Origin: Phytophthora colocasiae
Lineage: Eukaryota > Oomycota > Peronosporomycetes > Peronosporales > Peronosporaceae
Length of the DNA stretch: 64,000 nt
Reading direction: 5' to 3'
Assembly: GCA_018806915.1 (NCBI GenBank)
Contig: JAGKQI010000095.1
Coordinates: 186,001-250,000, forward strand
Position numbers and translations under genes: made by a program
Notes under the pieces: generated by a model
Told to the model about the DNA's origin: nothing
What the model saw: only the letters and a program-made list of their open reading frames with translations
Database searches by the model: none
Part shown: in pieces, positions 42,817 through 55,450 of the stretch
Numbering within the stretch: position 1 is the first letter of the stretch
How the letters are laid out: each line of letters starts with the position of its first letter

Positions 42817-43152
42817 TCCTGCTTTGAAATTGTGATGTTATGAGATCGTACAAACGCGTCTTGAGCCTCGTCAAGATAGGAAAGAGGGTGTTTTGCGTAG
42901 TAGTCACAAAGCCATGACCGGTGGCCGGCTGAAAACTTCCTTTCACTCGATTTTCCTGCTCGTTCAAACGTCCTTGAAGCCTCGTAGACGCGAATCCAGT
43001 TGCCTATCGTGGTGTCGGACTTGTTATAGACTCGAGCGAGCTCCTTGTGCGAATAACCAAGATTGTAGAAGTCGTATAAGCAGTGAAGTACCGTGTTGGG
43101 ATGCGCATGTTGCTTGGTTACGGCGTCCTCTATGCTTCTGATGTGATCTTGC
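42817..43152 (-). pseudogene. IS630/Tc1-like transposase fragment (block B)
   Basis: Copy of 12210-12545 with the same splice-acceptor-like start and the same helix-turn-helix text. One substitution lies near its outer end. Confidence 0.5.
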
Positions 43153-43355
43153 CTACAGTGTTGACTCCAAGGCTAGTAGCGTCAATAACACATCAATAAG
43201 ATGAACTAGTTAAATAGAAATGTGTGGATGGTATGCCTTGATAATAAAAGCGCCCACCTGGTTACAGAGAGCGCCGCTACGGCACCGCAGAAGTTGATGC
43301 GTACGCACTGGTTGTCCCCGCGCTCTGCTTGAAGAGCTTTAATGGAAAGCTGCTA

Positions 43356-44758
43356 CTAGTAGATTTTGACCAATCACATCGAGCCGTTGATTGGACTGGC
43401 CATTGACCAATCACCCTTGATGTCCAATTTTGACTGGAATTGACAATACAGCCTAAATATGTCGCTTACTTTGATCTGCGATCCAAGCAACGGCATCACC
43501 AAGCCGCGAATCTTGCAGAAGAAGTTAAAAGGTGTGGGCCACTGATGAGAGGCGTCCAGCAGGTCGGCTAAACACCATATCTCTTCGGTTGCTAGTTGAC
43601 GGCAAAGACTTCTGAAGGAGTTAGTTCCGGCCCCCACAGGCTGTCGAGCCAAAACTCTACGATACCACACTTGGAAGGCTGATGATATGCTCCACCAGAT
43701 CGGAGAGTACAGCACGTACTGAACGGCCTTTGCTCTTGTATACGTCAAGGACAATCTCCGAGGCCACTGAATTCGTTTCCAGTATTTTAACAACTTGCGC
43801 CACCACAATAGCAGCATGGTTTCCCGCCATCCCGGAGGTTTTGGGGGGTTCTGTAGCAGGAAGTCCCCAGACCATTGTCATGAGTATGCCCATATCGCCG
43901 TCGCAATAGTGCAGCAATTGGTCTGTACAGAGTCACTGTCGTCCGTTGTGTGTACGTAGCTCTTTGATGATTTGCTGAAATAGCAATCGCTGTCTCTGGA
44001 TAATTGTTGCGAGTACCGGGACCCCGATCCCGTCATCAGCACGTGAATGAGTAGCTAAACCTTTCTTCACAATGTTAATTCCGCCCGAACTTGTAGACAC
44101 TCTGTTCCCTGCCATCGCTTGATAAATCGTACTGGGATTTTAATTGTGGTCGTAAAGTATCACAACAGAGATAGAATCACCGCTTGTACAATTAACCGTC
44201 GCCCCAGCAGAGTTCGAGCTTTCCCTTTCCACAGTCGAAGACGAGTCATTATTTTTTGTCTAGCGTTTCTGCCACTATAGTAGACGTATCAAAATTATCA
44301 AAGGGAATCCCAAGGTACTTCACTGTTTCTCCAATTTGTAGCGATCGCATCGGTTCAACAAGTGGAGCCGCTCGATGGTTATTGAGCCTCATGATCCTAC
44401 TTTTCTCGGGGTTTAGCAAAGCACCGGATCCGGAACAGTATAGATCAACCAGTCGGGCTTGTTGTTTGACACGCTCTGCATTCTTAGAAAACAACACCGT
44501 ATCATCAGCAAAGAAAGCAACCGGAATAGACAGCGTTTCGTCAACTTCAACTTGTGAAGCGCGAAGTAAATTGCCCAATGGCCCTAGTGACAGAGCAAAG
44601 AGAAACGGTGACAACGGATCGCCTTGTTTAACTCCACGGGAGGCTCTAAAGCCGTAGGAGTCGTAACGATAGTCAATCATTCTGTAGTTTCCTACGAGCA
44701 GCCTAAGCGAACCCACCACTCCACGCCTTCGGAAGGGGGGGGGGCGTCCAGCTCCAAT
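43356..44758 (-). pseudogene. LINE reverse transcriptase 3' part (block B)
   Basis: Copy of 12749-14150. GVKQGDPLSPF and FADDT are present. The G run upstream has 10 Gs, shifting the frame at the upstream edge relative to block A. One substitution near 43368 creates an earlier stop at the 3' end. Not functional. Confidence 0.8.
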
Positions 44759-44941
44759 TTTGAGCCGGCCCCGCTAACTCACTACAACACGACATGACTG
44801 TGCCCCACATCGCTGTATTTGACATGGAAAGAGATTTTCCACATGGATATAATCGATATTTTACCCGAGTTTTTCACATCGCTTTCTTTGAAAAATCGCT
44901 TGTAAGTTTGAAGAGTCTGAATCGAAAAGCCTCTTGAAAAT

Positions 44942-47165
44942 CTACACAAAGTACACGAGTGTTTGTAAAATGATAACGTTGGGCTGGGGTAGGAGTGTGT
45001 CCGTATTGCTTTTCTTACTGCTTGACGATCCAGATCCACTTTCAGAACTGGAAGAGTCAGAACTGGAGCTTTCAACGTCTCCTTTTCTTCTTGAGAACGC
45101 CCTCTTCGAAAAGATACAATAAAAAATAATGAGATTTCTGAATAATTCCGAGAAAAACAAGAGGATTTTTAACAAACCGTCATAACAAGCTGCTCCAGTT
45201 GAAATAAAATCTCCATGCTGAATCCGTGTGTCTTCTTCGCTTCTGTCGATTTCTCTCGCTCTTTTCATCCAAGTTTTCTTGTCGAGTTTCAATGCTTCTC
45301 CACCTCTACGCCATCACAGTATCGGATCTACAAACAAGCAATAAATAAAAAATGGCAATGAATGTAAAACAATACGTACTGTGTACGTTTTTTCTCCAAT
45401 ACCGCCGCCTTTGTCCATTTTTCAGTCATTTTTGGCTTCGACAGCTTACTGGAACGTCTCCAATTCGACAAAATACTCTCATGACGACGGAAACTCGCTG
45501 CCTCCTTGGCAGAATTTTTACTGGGTGGTTCATCTCCAAATCCTCTGAATCCGAGCACTCCGTTTCTTGATATTCTCTTGACTGATTCACCGTCAGCATA
45601 TTTCACGTCACAACTTCCATCCGAATGGATTTCTCGAACCGCTTCGGTTGTCAAGGCGCTCTCTAGGTTCCAATACGTCTTGACTTGGTGGCACCTTCTG
45701 CTTTCCGAAATGTGACTCTCATTTTCTTTGTGAGCGTATTCTGCTCTTCAGATCCAGAAGATTCAGATGAAGAATGAGTTTTCTTTTTCTTGTATTTAGT
45801 CGGCTTTTTGGTCCGAATCCGAGGAGATTTTATCTGCAATCTTGGATTTTTTCTTCGCAACACTATCGTCGCTGGTTTCCTCCAATTAATTTGATCTCCT
45901 CAAGCCGCACGTGTTTCTCCGAAGCTCCCACGTCATAATTAACGTCAACAGTACCATCCCGACCTTGCACGCACCACTTTCCCGCGGTGAAACTTGCCTT
46001 TTCGCTTGAAATTGGCCTCGACAACGTCCCCAACTTTAATCTTCACAGTCTTCTTGCTGATCTTCTTGGGTTTACCATCAGTCACCGAACAAATCGTCAT
46101 CTTTGGAGCTGGTTTCGACTGAGGTTTCCTCTTTTTAGTGCTGGAGATTAACTCAAAGCTTGATCCTTTAAACCGTTGCTCCGTATCACCGTCGTCATAT
46201 TCAATGTCGAATGTTCCGCCCATCCTTTTTACCTTCACTATTGTACCAGGGAATCTCTTGGTGCCTCCTTTATATCTCGCATTGCCTTTTTATCCAACAA
46301 CAAAAGCTTCCCCTTCCTTGTCTGCTTTGGCCTCGGGAACTCTCGACATGCTGTTCTGTATCTCCATCGTCAAATCTTATATCGTATGTGCCATCCAACC
46401 GAACACGAGTGATTTCCAGGAAAAGCTTCGTTCCCTTCTTGTACCTCGCTTTAACCACGTCTCCAACTTCAGATCGCTTGGATTTACTTGGCTTTGGAGA
46501 ATCCTCGTTAGCTTTCGTCTCCGACTCAACAGTAACAAGTAGAGAAGAATCCACTTGAGTTTCTGAATCTTCAACTTCGTAATTGATACCATCCGATCGA
46601 ATCCGAGCGATTTTACCAGGAAAATTCTTACTTCCCTTCTTGTACTTCGCTTGGATCGCATCTCCAACTGCAAGCGCTTTCTTCTTCTTTGAAAAAAATT
46701 TCTTCAATCTTCTTCGATTTGATATAGGACGTTCAGAATCTCCATCGTTGAAGGTGATGTCATACGGTTCCATGGGAATGAACACGAGATATTTACCGGG
46801 AAAGAATTTAACTCCGTTCTTGTAGCTTGCCTCGACAGTATCACCAACGTGTAAAGTGCTGGAAGTCTTTGGTTTATCCAATTCTCTCTCTCCTTCATCC
46901 TCGACGTCCTTTGGTTCAACGTGTTTCTCCTTATCGCCGTCGTCACATCGGATACCAAACGTGCCGTCACGATGCACCGCAGTGATTTCTCTCGTCTTTG
47001 GAGAAGATTTACCATCGCTTTTGGGATTTTTGCCCCCTGGAATCTCAATCATCTCGATATCGACACGAGTTTCCAGATCTCCATCGTCATATTCGATGTC
47101 GTACGTGCCGTCACTAAGTACACGAACCACGTTACCATCAAACAGCTTCTTGCCTTTCTTTCCGC
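44942..47165 (-). pseudogene. Multi-Tudor/Agenet repeat protein, broken (block B)
   Basis: Copy of 14334-16560 with the same stop and frame breaks, so the damage predates the duplication. A 3-nt deletion near 46417 changes KLFPGEIT to KLFLEIT in one repeat unit. One substitution changes TFDIRC to TFGIRC near 46955. Confidence 0.6.
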
Positions 47166-48895
47166 GATGCGATTGCTGCAGCCGTCGATCGCCAGAAGGA
47201 GAATGCCGAGCTGATGGAACACTACGGTACGTTTAGAATTTCAATTGAGATACAAATTCTTCATTAATAATCAGTATTTCTTTGCTTCATCTCATAGGAA
47301 ACTGGAGCCTGGTAGCATTTGATGCTTATCGAACACGATACGTTCGGCGCACCAACAGCAAAAAATTTCGTCCCGTGGGCGTACCTTTTCGTCCGCAAGC
47401 GAGCATGAGTATGCTTACACGACACTGTTTCGAACTGTGGTGCACTTCGGACATTCAGCTGGCGGTCCGACGGTAGTTTAGACCACTCATCCTGCATTGC
47501 CAACGCGGACATCGCCGTTTGGCCGGGCATTACGTTACTGGACTGCTGCGCACGTAGCGCGCAAATGTCGGGAGAATGCGCATCGCCTATGACGCCTGCT
47601 TTCTTGATGTCGACGATAAATGTCGCGCTAGTCGTATACCTATATGTCTTCGAATCACTTTGCATAGTTACGTTCCTTCTTTTTCCTTACGAAAGGCACA
47701 GCGCTGAAGTGGCGTGAAATTGCTCTGGTGTCCGAGCTGAGTGCATCTGTTGAACATTGATCTGAATGCTTTTCTCGTAGAAGACTGGAGTCATTTTGAA
47801 CGATCCAATTCCGGGTGTGCTGGCTTTAGTTGCTCAAGTAGCGCCTGATACGCCGTTCGGTCATTGCTGCCAAGATTTGATATCGTAAAATCCGACTACT
47901 GGTGATATTGGTGCATTTGTGCTTGATACATTTTCTTCTTGCAGATCCTAGCAAAATGGCATCCAGAAGGGATCATACTATCGTTTCAAGGAAACAAAAA
48001 CGAACATCCCGCAAGTCTATCCCGTTTAATGCTTCAACTTACACGGCATAGAAAGACGGACCACTGTATTCTCTTCACCAAAAGGTGAAAACGTTTACTA
48101 AGCCATTCCTGATGAGAATGCTCGAAGAGAACCGGCTTTATGTCAACGGATGGCAGATTTCAGATGAGCTTGATATTGAGGTGAAATGGTGCTAAGATTC
48201 CAAGACAAGGTATCCAATGGGTTCGCCCAGGTGATGTCTACAAGTAGCAAGTTAACTTTTCAGACGATAATATTCTCTACAATGAGCTGGAGACGTTGGT
48301 GGATAGAAGCTCGAATGGGGGATTGAATGTTACGCGGGGCTCTATAGCTACACGTGATACGGACTCTGGTAATGAGTCTGATGACTCGACTTCCTCCAGC
48401 ACAAGCTACGCTGACGGTGTTCGGCATTGGTACTGATCAGCCGGTCGTTTTGCTTTTAGTCCTGCTTGCAATTCCTTGTCGTGCGTAGCTTTAGTTTTTC
48501 TTGTTGCAAGTCTTACGCTCCCTTATTTTGCGCTACTGCATTAGACGCTCTGTACTGAGAGGATTCGGATGTTACAAAACGGTTCACTGTATCAAACCGA
48601 TAATAATGTGATGCCTCAACACGCCCTGTGAGGGTGCTAAAAAGTGTTGACTAGAGCGATCTCGATCGGTTGGACGGCCTCACGTATGGTGGCAACACTG
48701 ATTGTGAACGTGGCATTGTTTAAAATATCTTCAGAAAGGCATCGCTGAAGACAAGGAGATTCACATGGAAACACATTGCGGACTGTTTGTAGCGCTCAAA
48801 ATGCGTCTATCGTGTGGTGGAGGCACGGAGCTCAAAGAAGTAGTCCCCCCAACACTGGCGATGCGAAATGGAATCCCTAGTCAATTGGAACCAAA
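47166..48895. other. Degenerate region with no intact gene (block B)
   Basis: Copy of 16561-18289. A one-base insertion near 47397 lengthens the minus ORF (ATG at 47665) compared with block A, which speaks against selection on it. Confidence 0.4.
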
Positions 48896-50183
48896 ATGCC
48901 TACTCAAAAACATTTGTCGAGTAAATCCGTGGCGTTTTCGCCATAACCCATACGTTCTAGCCGCTCCATATCGCCTGAGTCAAGGAAACTTAACACAACC
49001 TCAGCTGATGTTAACCTCAAGGTTGGATGCAGTGAACCATCGCACATCATATGAATCCACTCAGTAGGTGGCGGAAGACAACTTGAGCGTCGGTGACAGG
49101 AATTAGCAACTTCATTCAGCACTTTGACTGTTCTCGCAGTCAGACCAACGTGTCCGCAGTTCCAGACTGGCTTAAAAGAGTTCTAACCTAGGTAACGCTC
49201 CTTCAAAGCACGAAAAGTCTTAAACCACGGAAACGTATTCGCAGACTTCATCATGGGTAAAGTTTAACTTACGGCTTCTCAATGCCAAGCTTTTATCCAG
49301 CTTAATTGGCATTTCAGTGGTATGCTGCGAAAACATCAAGATCCGGATGTTCGAGCTCGGGTTATTGAGAACAGACTTGACGAACGTCCAAATGCTGTAT
49401 AATCGTATCGTGGAGGATCCCCGTAAAGAGCACTGAGCTTCATCCAGGACGAAATAAACTACACAATTTTGCAAAGGAAGTGTCATCGCTGCATGTTCCC
49501 AGTCAACCCCGCACCACCAACAAGACTTTTTTCAAACGTATTGAACTCGTCCGGCGTATAAGCTGAGAAGTTGAAAACAATCTTCTTTTGATCGCTCATA
49601 CTTTGCCCATTCACCAGAGTTTCGCACATTTACAGCGCAATTGATGTCCTTCCTGTCATCCGTGGACTTGGCGCCAGTAAGACACGAGTTTCTTCCAGTC
49701 AGTTAATGATTCCGTGGTAAGAGTATTCCGGAAGAGCGTTCATGGATCTTCTGGATTGATCTCTCCATCACAATACTTGTACATGTTCGAGGCGATGTAG
49801 CTAACTTGATGCAGTAACGTTGAACTACGATCCGGAAGCACCACCAGTATGTGAATAACGTTGTGTAACGCAAGATCTTGTACCTCGAGCACTTCCTCCA
49901 GTGAATTCTCGTCCCGTAGCGTTTTATCTTCTGCAATTCGGGATTTAATCAGAAGGTTCTTGCCACAATGCCAGTATAGTCCGCCAGCCACAAACCGTTC
50001 TCTTTCTTTGCCAGGAAGAGCTGTAACTTGCCGACAGGAAGCTGGAAAATCTTCTTCCGCCGGATTGATTCTTTCAAGCGACCCAGCCACCAACTTGTTC
50101 TTCTCAATGTCCACAGTAAACAGATTTGTCGGTCCTGGTATACTTGAATCACTTCCCACGATGACACAGACGAAAGCCACCAT
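48896..50183 (-). pseudogene. Crinkler NTPase-type pseudogene (block B)
   Basis: Copy of 18290-19577 with the same header frameshifts. A few substitutions distinguish it (for example in ISSSN versus NNPSSN and in CLED-K versus CLED-I). Confidence 0.85.
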
Positions 50184-50621
50184 ATATCCTCAAGGCAGAA
50201 GGTTTGAAAAATGTAGAGAAAGAAATATGTTGAAGAAAATGACATCAATCAATACCACTGAATTTACCGAAAAATGTTTTCATGGGAGTATTCTGACATT
50301 CACGGAGTTTACCGAGAAATGTCTTCATGGGAGTATTCTAGTTCCTCCTGAACATCCTGTCGTTACACTCCATATAGCTGTGGGCAACCGAAAAGACAGT
50401 TTACATGATGTCGATTTTTAGCACAGTTATGTGCGTGAAAACGGTTTTACATGCTAAAGATTCTTTAGCACAGTTATGTGCGTGAAAACAGCTTTACATG
50501 TAACCTTAACGTGTTCCCAGTTGGAACCTTTCAAATCCGATCGACATAAATTCTCGGAGAATTTCTTTTCGTATTTAAGCGGATAGGAAGCTCCTGAGGT
50601 GAGAAGATTTCGCCCGCGACG

Positions 50622-51173
50622 ATGGCGGTGGTGAACTCCGCAATTAATTCGCAACACGAGTCCGAATACATATACTGGTCTCTACCGACCTGATTTGTGC
50701 TTCTACTTCGGACACAGCAATTTGCAGGCCATTTGCTTTTTCTTCACCGCGAAATACGCGCTGCAAGTGCCGATTGACGAGTTGCATAAGAAAATAACAT
50801 GGAAATATGACGATGCGCCATACGTTTTTGGCTACGCTCGACAGTGTGCTTGACAGCCATTCGGAAAGACAAGAACGATGAAACGTGGCGTAAAAGCGGA
50901 ATTCATTGAAGAATACAATCTGGATACGAAGCTTGGCCGGCTATCGTTGCTTCTCACCGTGCTCAACATTTCGACTCTTTTCCGGTCAGTTGTCGACCTT
51001 GTCAAGCCGCTGGGTATAGTCCAATACGGCACTATCACAAGAAGCCATGGAGTGCAGATTTCGTTCGCAGAAGATGGTGAGATGAAGACGTATCCCTCAA
51101 CCATACCAAGTGACGCTATCATTTGCAACTTGGGAGAAATGGCATGGTAAAATGCAGCAACATTCAGACCAGA
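50622..51173 (+). pseudogene. Kinase-like CRN effector domain fragment (block B)
   Basis: Copy of 20016-20567 that shares the internal deletion and the 35-bp inverted segment (50725-50759) with block A. Preceded by the same 34-bp tandem repeat at 50420-50500. Confidence 0.6.
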
Positions 51174-51343
51174 ACGATGTGAACTGGAGTCAAACATAAA
51201 AGAAAGATACGTGGTGCTGGAGCCGGTTGGTCTACTTTGCACACCTTAAAATATCCACGAGCTTCTGACTGCTTTGCGTGACGTACTCAAGGAGCTTTCA
51301 GCACATTGGCAAGATCATGAATTCATGTTGAAGCAAACTAACC

Positions 51344-53353
51344 TCAAACACGTCTCTTGTAGACGACATCCATTGCAGAATTATACGCCACAACACCTGC
51401 CACTCGTGCGTCATAACATACGACGAAGAGCTTGTTGCAGACGAGCATATCTGCCGTTATACGGTTGATCGGCACATGGTCAATCGAAGCAACACGCCTG
51501 AAGTCAATTAGACAGAAATCACTCAACTCAAGTGAGGAGTAGCTACCACCAGGGGAAAATCGTTCGATGTGTTCCTTCAAGTTGCTGGCTTCTCTCAGTA
51601 ACTCGATGCCCCAAAAGATGTCACCTCCATCAATTGTAAAATCAACGAACCCACTGGACCCGAACAACGCACCCACGTCGGCAGACGTCACAAAAGTGCT
51701 TGGTGTGCAGCGGTACGCAGCCTTATAAAATTCCATTTGCCACGCTCTTTCCAGAGGAATATCGCTCCACAAACTTTTGCCAAGCGTCTGGCGGATGCTA
51801 TTGTAATCGATCGATTGCATCACTCGAGCGACCATTTCTGGAAGAGTTTTGGGGGCATCAAGTGCTCGGACAACGTGACCAACGCGCATCTTGACGAAGA
51901 ATCGCCACATCACTGGCGACGAGAACTCGTAACACCGCTCAGTTTGAACCAGAATACCCTTTCGAAGACATTGCTCGAATATGCTATCATCCGAACCAGG
52001 GTTGGCGCCGTAAGCAATGGGTTCTAGCTGAGTCAGCTCTTCTGTGCTAAGTGTCTTCAATATGCATACAGCACGTGTTGATATCAAGCTTTCAAACAGC
52101 TTGTTATCATTGGCTTGATACAGTGATCCACTTTGCAGCATTCGGATCCAGGCGTCAGCCGATGGTAGATCGCTCCCACTTCGATTACAAGAAATATACA
52201 CTTCATTGAGTGTACGAATGGCAGTCGCGCACAGACCAACGTGCCGACCTGTCAGCTCTTCCAAATTGGCACAGAATGCCTCCAATGCGGATGGCCTTTC
52301 AAGAAACGCAATTCCCTTGAACCACTTCCTAACGTATTCTTGGACTTCATCATGACTAAAGTTCAGCTCTTCAATAGTGAAAACCATTCTTTTGACGAAA
52401 TGGACTGGAGTAGCGAGTAGCGTGTACGCAGCGCCAGACCCATAAGCTGCAAACATCAAGATTCTCACGCTGTATGCCGCGTCGATGAGAACATATTTGA
52501 CAAGCTCCCAAAACATAGCAGATTTGTGTCTCCGGGAAGACGGTCCTTGTCTGTAGATCACTTGCGCCTCGTCCAATACGATATACACCATGTAGCCGAG
52601 TTTTGGAAGCTTCGACTTCGTATCTGTCCAGGAAACCCCGCACTGCTGCCAGAAGATGTCCTCAAAAGTCTCACCCTCGGATATTCCCAATGCCGACACG
52701 TTGAACACAACAGACTTCTTCCTTTCCTCCCTGTGTTTAGTGACTAAGGTGCGGCTCACTAATATCGCCAGTGATGTTTTCCCAGTCATTGGTGGACTTT
52801 TGACAAGCACAACGTGCGATTCGTCGAGTCGGTCGATGATATCCGCGGTAAGGGCACTTCGAGACAGCGTTCGTTTGTCGTTTAGATCAATGCCTTCCCC
52901 TCTCCCAACCGATCCCTGCAAGCCAAACCAGACATCCTGGTATTCGACGGTATTCACTTTTTGCAATAACGCTGAACCAGTTGCACCGCCCGGAACCACC
53001 ACCAGCACATGGATCGTCTTCTTCGTTGGAGCACCTCCAAACAAGTCGCCAATCCCTTCTGCTGGGTCGATTTCTTCGTTCAGCAGCTTCTTCACTTGCT
53101 CAGGAATGTCTCCACTTCGCATACTAATTACATCAGGGTCATCCGACCGCAGCCACCCGCCGTCCTCTGTCTTCGCCAGGAAGAGCTGCAGATCCATTGC
53201 AATGACACCCTTGAACCTCTCGTCATTTTCAAACTTCCCTTTAATCTTACCCCACACCTCGTCCTTCAACGCCGACACCGAAGCACTGTCGCCGATGTCC
53301 ACCTCGAACGCGCTGCCCGCCGCACCAACGACTGCACAGAAGAGCTTCACCAT
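51344..53353 (-). CDS. Crinkler effector with P-loop NTPase and REase-like domains, copy B
   Basis: The protein is 669 aa from the ATG at 53353 (an upstream in-frame extension has no ATG). The header has LQLFLAK and the canonical HVLVVVP end motif. The P-loop PPMTGKTS (about 187-194), Walker B YIVLDEAQ and the nuclease-like C-terminus are the same as in copy A. The header differs strongly: residues around 28-50 are unrelated in sequence and six residues longer than in copy A. It also differs by substitutions up to TADIIDRLDES, immediately before the identical part begins. Like copy A it is uninterrupted, so both could be expressed effectors. Role as for copy A, inferred from family. Confidence 0.9.
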   Translation of the reverse strand: MVKLFCAVVGAAGSAFEVDIGDSASVSALKDEVWGKIKGKFENDERFKGVIAMDLQLFLAKTEDGGWLRSDDPDVISMRSGDIPEQVKKLLNEEIDPAEGIGDLFGGAPTKKTIHVLVVVPGGATGSALLQKVNTVEYQDVWFGLQGSVGRGEGIDLNDKRTLSRSALTADIIDRLDESHVVLVKSPPMTGKTSLAILVSRTLVTKHREERKKSVVFNVSALGISEGETFEDIFWQQCGVSWTDTKSKLPKLGYMVYIVLDEAQVIYRQGPSSRRHKSAMFWELVKYVLIDAAYSVRILMFAAYGSGAAYTLLATPVHFVKRMVFTIEELNFSHDEVQEYVRKWFKGIAFLERPSALEAFCANLEELTGRHVGLCATAIRTLNEVYISCNRSGSDLPSADAWIRMLQSGSLYQANDNKLFESLISTRAVCILKTLSTEELTQLEPIAYGANPGSDDSIFEQCLRKGILVQTERCYEFSSPVMWRFFVKMRVGHVVRALDAPKTLPEMVARVMQSIDYNSIRQTLGKSLWSDIPLERAWQMEFYKAAYRCTPSTFVTSADVGALFGSSGFVDFTIDGGDIFWGIELLREASNLKEHIERFSPGGSYSSLELSDFCLIDFRRVASIDHVPINRITADMLVCNKLFVVCYDARVAGVVAYNSAMDVVYKRRV

Positions 53354-53754
53354 CTTTCCTCGAGCCGGCGGATTAGGAGGAAGGGAGGGAGAATTTCCGA
53401 GCGTATTTAAGCGGAGTGTCACATTGACTTGATGGCCATTTTACTATGGTACAGTGTACCCAGCGCTGATATCCATTCATCTGTCAAAGCTGCTACACTT
53501 GACTGAAGTAATACGACACCGCTATTACTGTGTAAGCTCCTTCTCCCTCTTCTTCTTCCTATTAAATACACTACCCACGCTACTCGCCAGACTGTGGGAA
53601 AGGTAGCACATCAACCACTGGTCGAATGCAAGCGTCGGCACTGAAATGTAACACAGTATTTTGTTGCACCACATTGTTTTGCAAAGTTTTAAAAGGTTTA
53701 CAAACCACAGTTTCTCGTCGACTTCGTATTAATAGCACTGCACCAGTAGAGGCC

Positions 53755-54084
53755 TGTAACGGGGATGTTACACGAATGTCTACCGTTGGTGTTTGACACA
53801 CATGGACACATTTATGTGGGTACATAAAAGTGTGGCACACACGAGAACACACGTCGCAGATCTGCGTGTGACACATCGTTTCTCACACGTCACATGTACC
53901 CATGTGAGGGCAGTTGGCTTAGAGCCACACATTGCATTTTGATTAGGATTTAGTATGCTAGATACTAAATCCGTTACATTTAGGACAAAAAGTCAATACA
54001 ATTTAGTTTGCATTTTATATGATTGGTGTTAGTTCCTTAATAATAGGGACACTGATTAAGTACGTCCCGTATTTAGTGGACTAC
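53755..54084 (+). repeat. Diverged gypsy LTR fragment
   Basis: It starts TGTAACGGGG and contains the block TTTAGTATGCTAGATACTAA and the CGTATTTAGTGGACTAC segment of the gypsy 1 LTR, in the opposite orientation (plus sense). It has several substitutions and small indels and is cut off after GGACTAC. It is therefore an old, truncated LTR at the right edge of duplication block B. Confidence 0.8.
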
Positions 54085-54387
54085 CGCAAAAAGCGGATAG
54101 ATTTGGCACCCGTCCCTAAGGTAGTGTTTGGATCCAAAAATAAATCACGATTTATGGTCAAAGATCGTGATTTTCAGCTGATTGCAATTTCCCGAAAAGT
54201 CACGTTCCAAACGACACCCCCAATCGCGACAAAAACTTTTCACGATTGCAAGATCGTGATTTCAAAAAAAACCTGTGCTCCCAAACACAGCTAAAAAGAT
54301 CGCAATTCTTCAAGAAGATCGCGATTTCAAAGTTTCTACTCTGACCAGAAACTTTTTATCGTGATTTAGACGTGGTGAGGCGCCAAA

Positions 54388-55450
54388 ATGCACCCCCATG
54401 ATCAGGAGCGCGCGTCCTGGAACAGTGAGCGAGATGCCTACCTCGTTCACGCCATGACACATCAAGCACAATCAGGGAAGCGGGCAGACTCAGGGTTTAA
54501 GAAGGAAGCCTGGACGGAAGTATGTGGCGAGTTCAACGAGAAATTCGCAACGGGACTGACGAAGCAACAGCTCAAGTCGAGACTTACAGCGGTACGCTTC
54601 ATCGTGATAATCATACCTTTTGAGCTTTTTATCATATCTCCATCGTTTAATGCAGCTGAAAGGAATTTACGCCGCGATCAAAGCTATGCTGGATGCCTCT
54701 GGCTTTGGATGGGATGACGATCGCCATGTCGTCCTCGTTCATGATAACGTATGGGACGAATACGTGAAGGTGCGCTCTAAATTGTGCCGCCAACGCACAA
54801 CACTGTTTTTTTTTCGCTATCTCCTGCAGCATCACCCAAAATTTGCAGACTATCGCAAGAAGCCTATGCCACTGTTTAACGACCTTAGATCTCTATTTGA
54901 GGGAACGTATGCCACCGGGGAGTACGCTCTAGCGTCTGATGAACCATGCCCGCAAGATTTTGTCAATGGACCGTTAGCTCCGCAGCCAACAGTGTCATCG
55001 ACACCTTCAGATCAGGCAGCAGAGGATGATAGATCACTCAGTCTTGTCTCGAACGATGGAGAAACCACATTAACGGAGCCTGTTGCAGGTACCGCAGTGT
55101 CTGTTGTGGCGCCTGATAATCCTGTGACTACTAGTGACAGGAGCAAGTCAACAAGCACCACCACTTCTAAAAAGCTTCGTAACGAAAGTGGAGGAGTTCT
55201 GATTGCAGATGCAATAAGTGAAATTGCCGCAGAAATGCGCCACCGGACAACTAAAATGAGGGCGCTTTCGCCATCACAGCGAGCAATCAAACTGCTGCAG
55301 AAAGACTACGCCGAACACCTACAAACTGATAGTCTTGTTGAAGCTTTTGATGTGATGTTGGACGAAAAAAAAGCATTGGGGTTTTTGGTTATGGAGGCGG
55401 GGCCAGCACGTGATGCATGGCTTCAGAGACAGCTGGTTTCTAACGACTGA
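54388..55450 (+). CDS. Harbinger Myb/SANT-like DNA-binding protein (312 aa, three exons)
   Basis: The ATG is at 54388. Introns are 54592-54655 and 54770-54829, both GT-AG; exons of 204, 114 and 621 nt keep frame with no stop. The trihelix-type Myb domain (Myb_DNA-bind_3 style) covers about residues 10-115: W-x2-ERDAYLVHAM, GFKKEAWTEVC, TKQQLKSR, then ASGFGWDDDRHVVLV and VWDEYVK...DYR. The rest is Ser/Thr-rich with a charged helical C-terminus. In Harbinger elements this partner binds the subterminal DNA and helps the nuclease enter the nucleus. The gene looks intact. Confidence 0.85.

Larger units (their letters stand above)
42492..53746 (+). repeat. Segmental duplication, block B (11.26 kb)
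   Basis: This is the direct copy of 11885-23135 (see block A). It begins inside LINE ORF1 and ends eight bases before an LTR fragment at 53755. High identity breaks down at about 52815, just upstream of the P-loop codons of the CRN gene. Confidence 0.95.

Noticed and set aside
11885..53746. Simple tandem duplication of a 30.6-kb unit
   Set aside because: Sequence between the blocks (23.1-42.5 kb) does not recur after 53746 within the window, so only 11.25 kb is shared; unequal exchange of a larger tandem is not supported.
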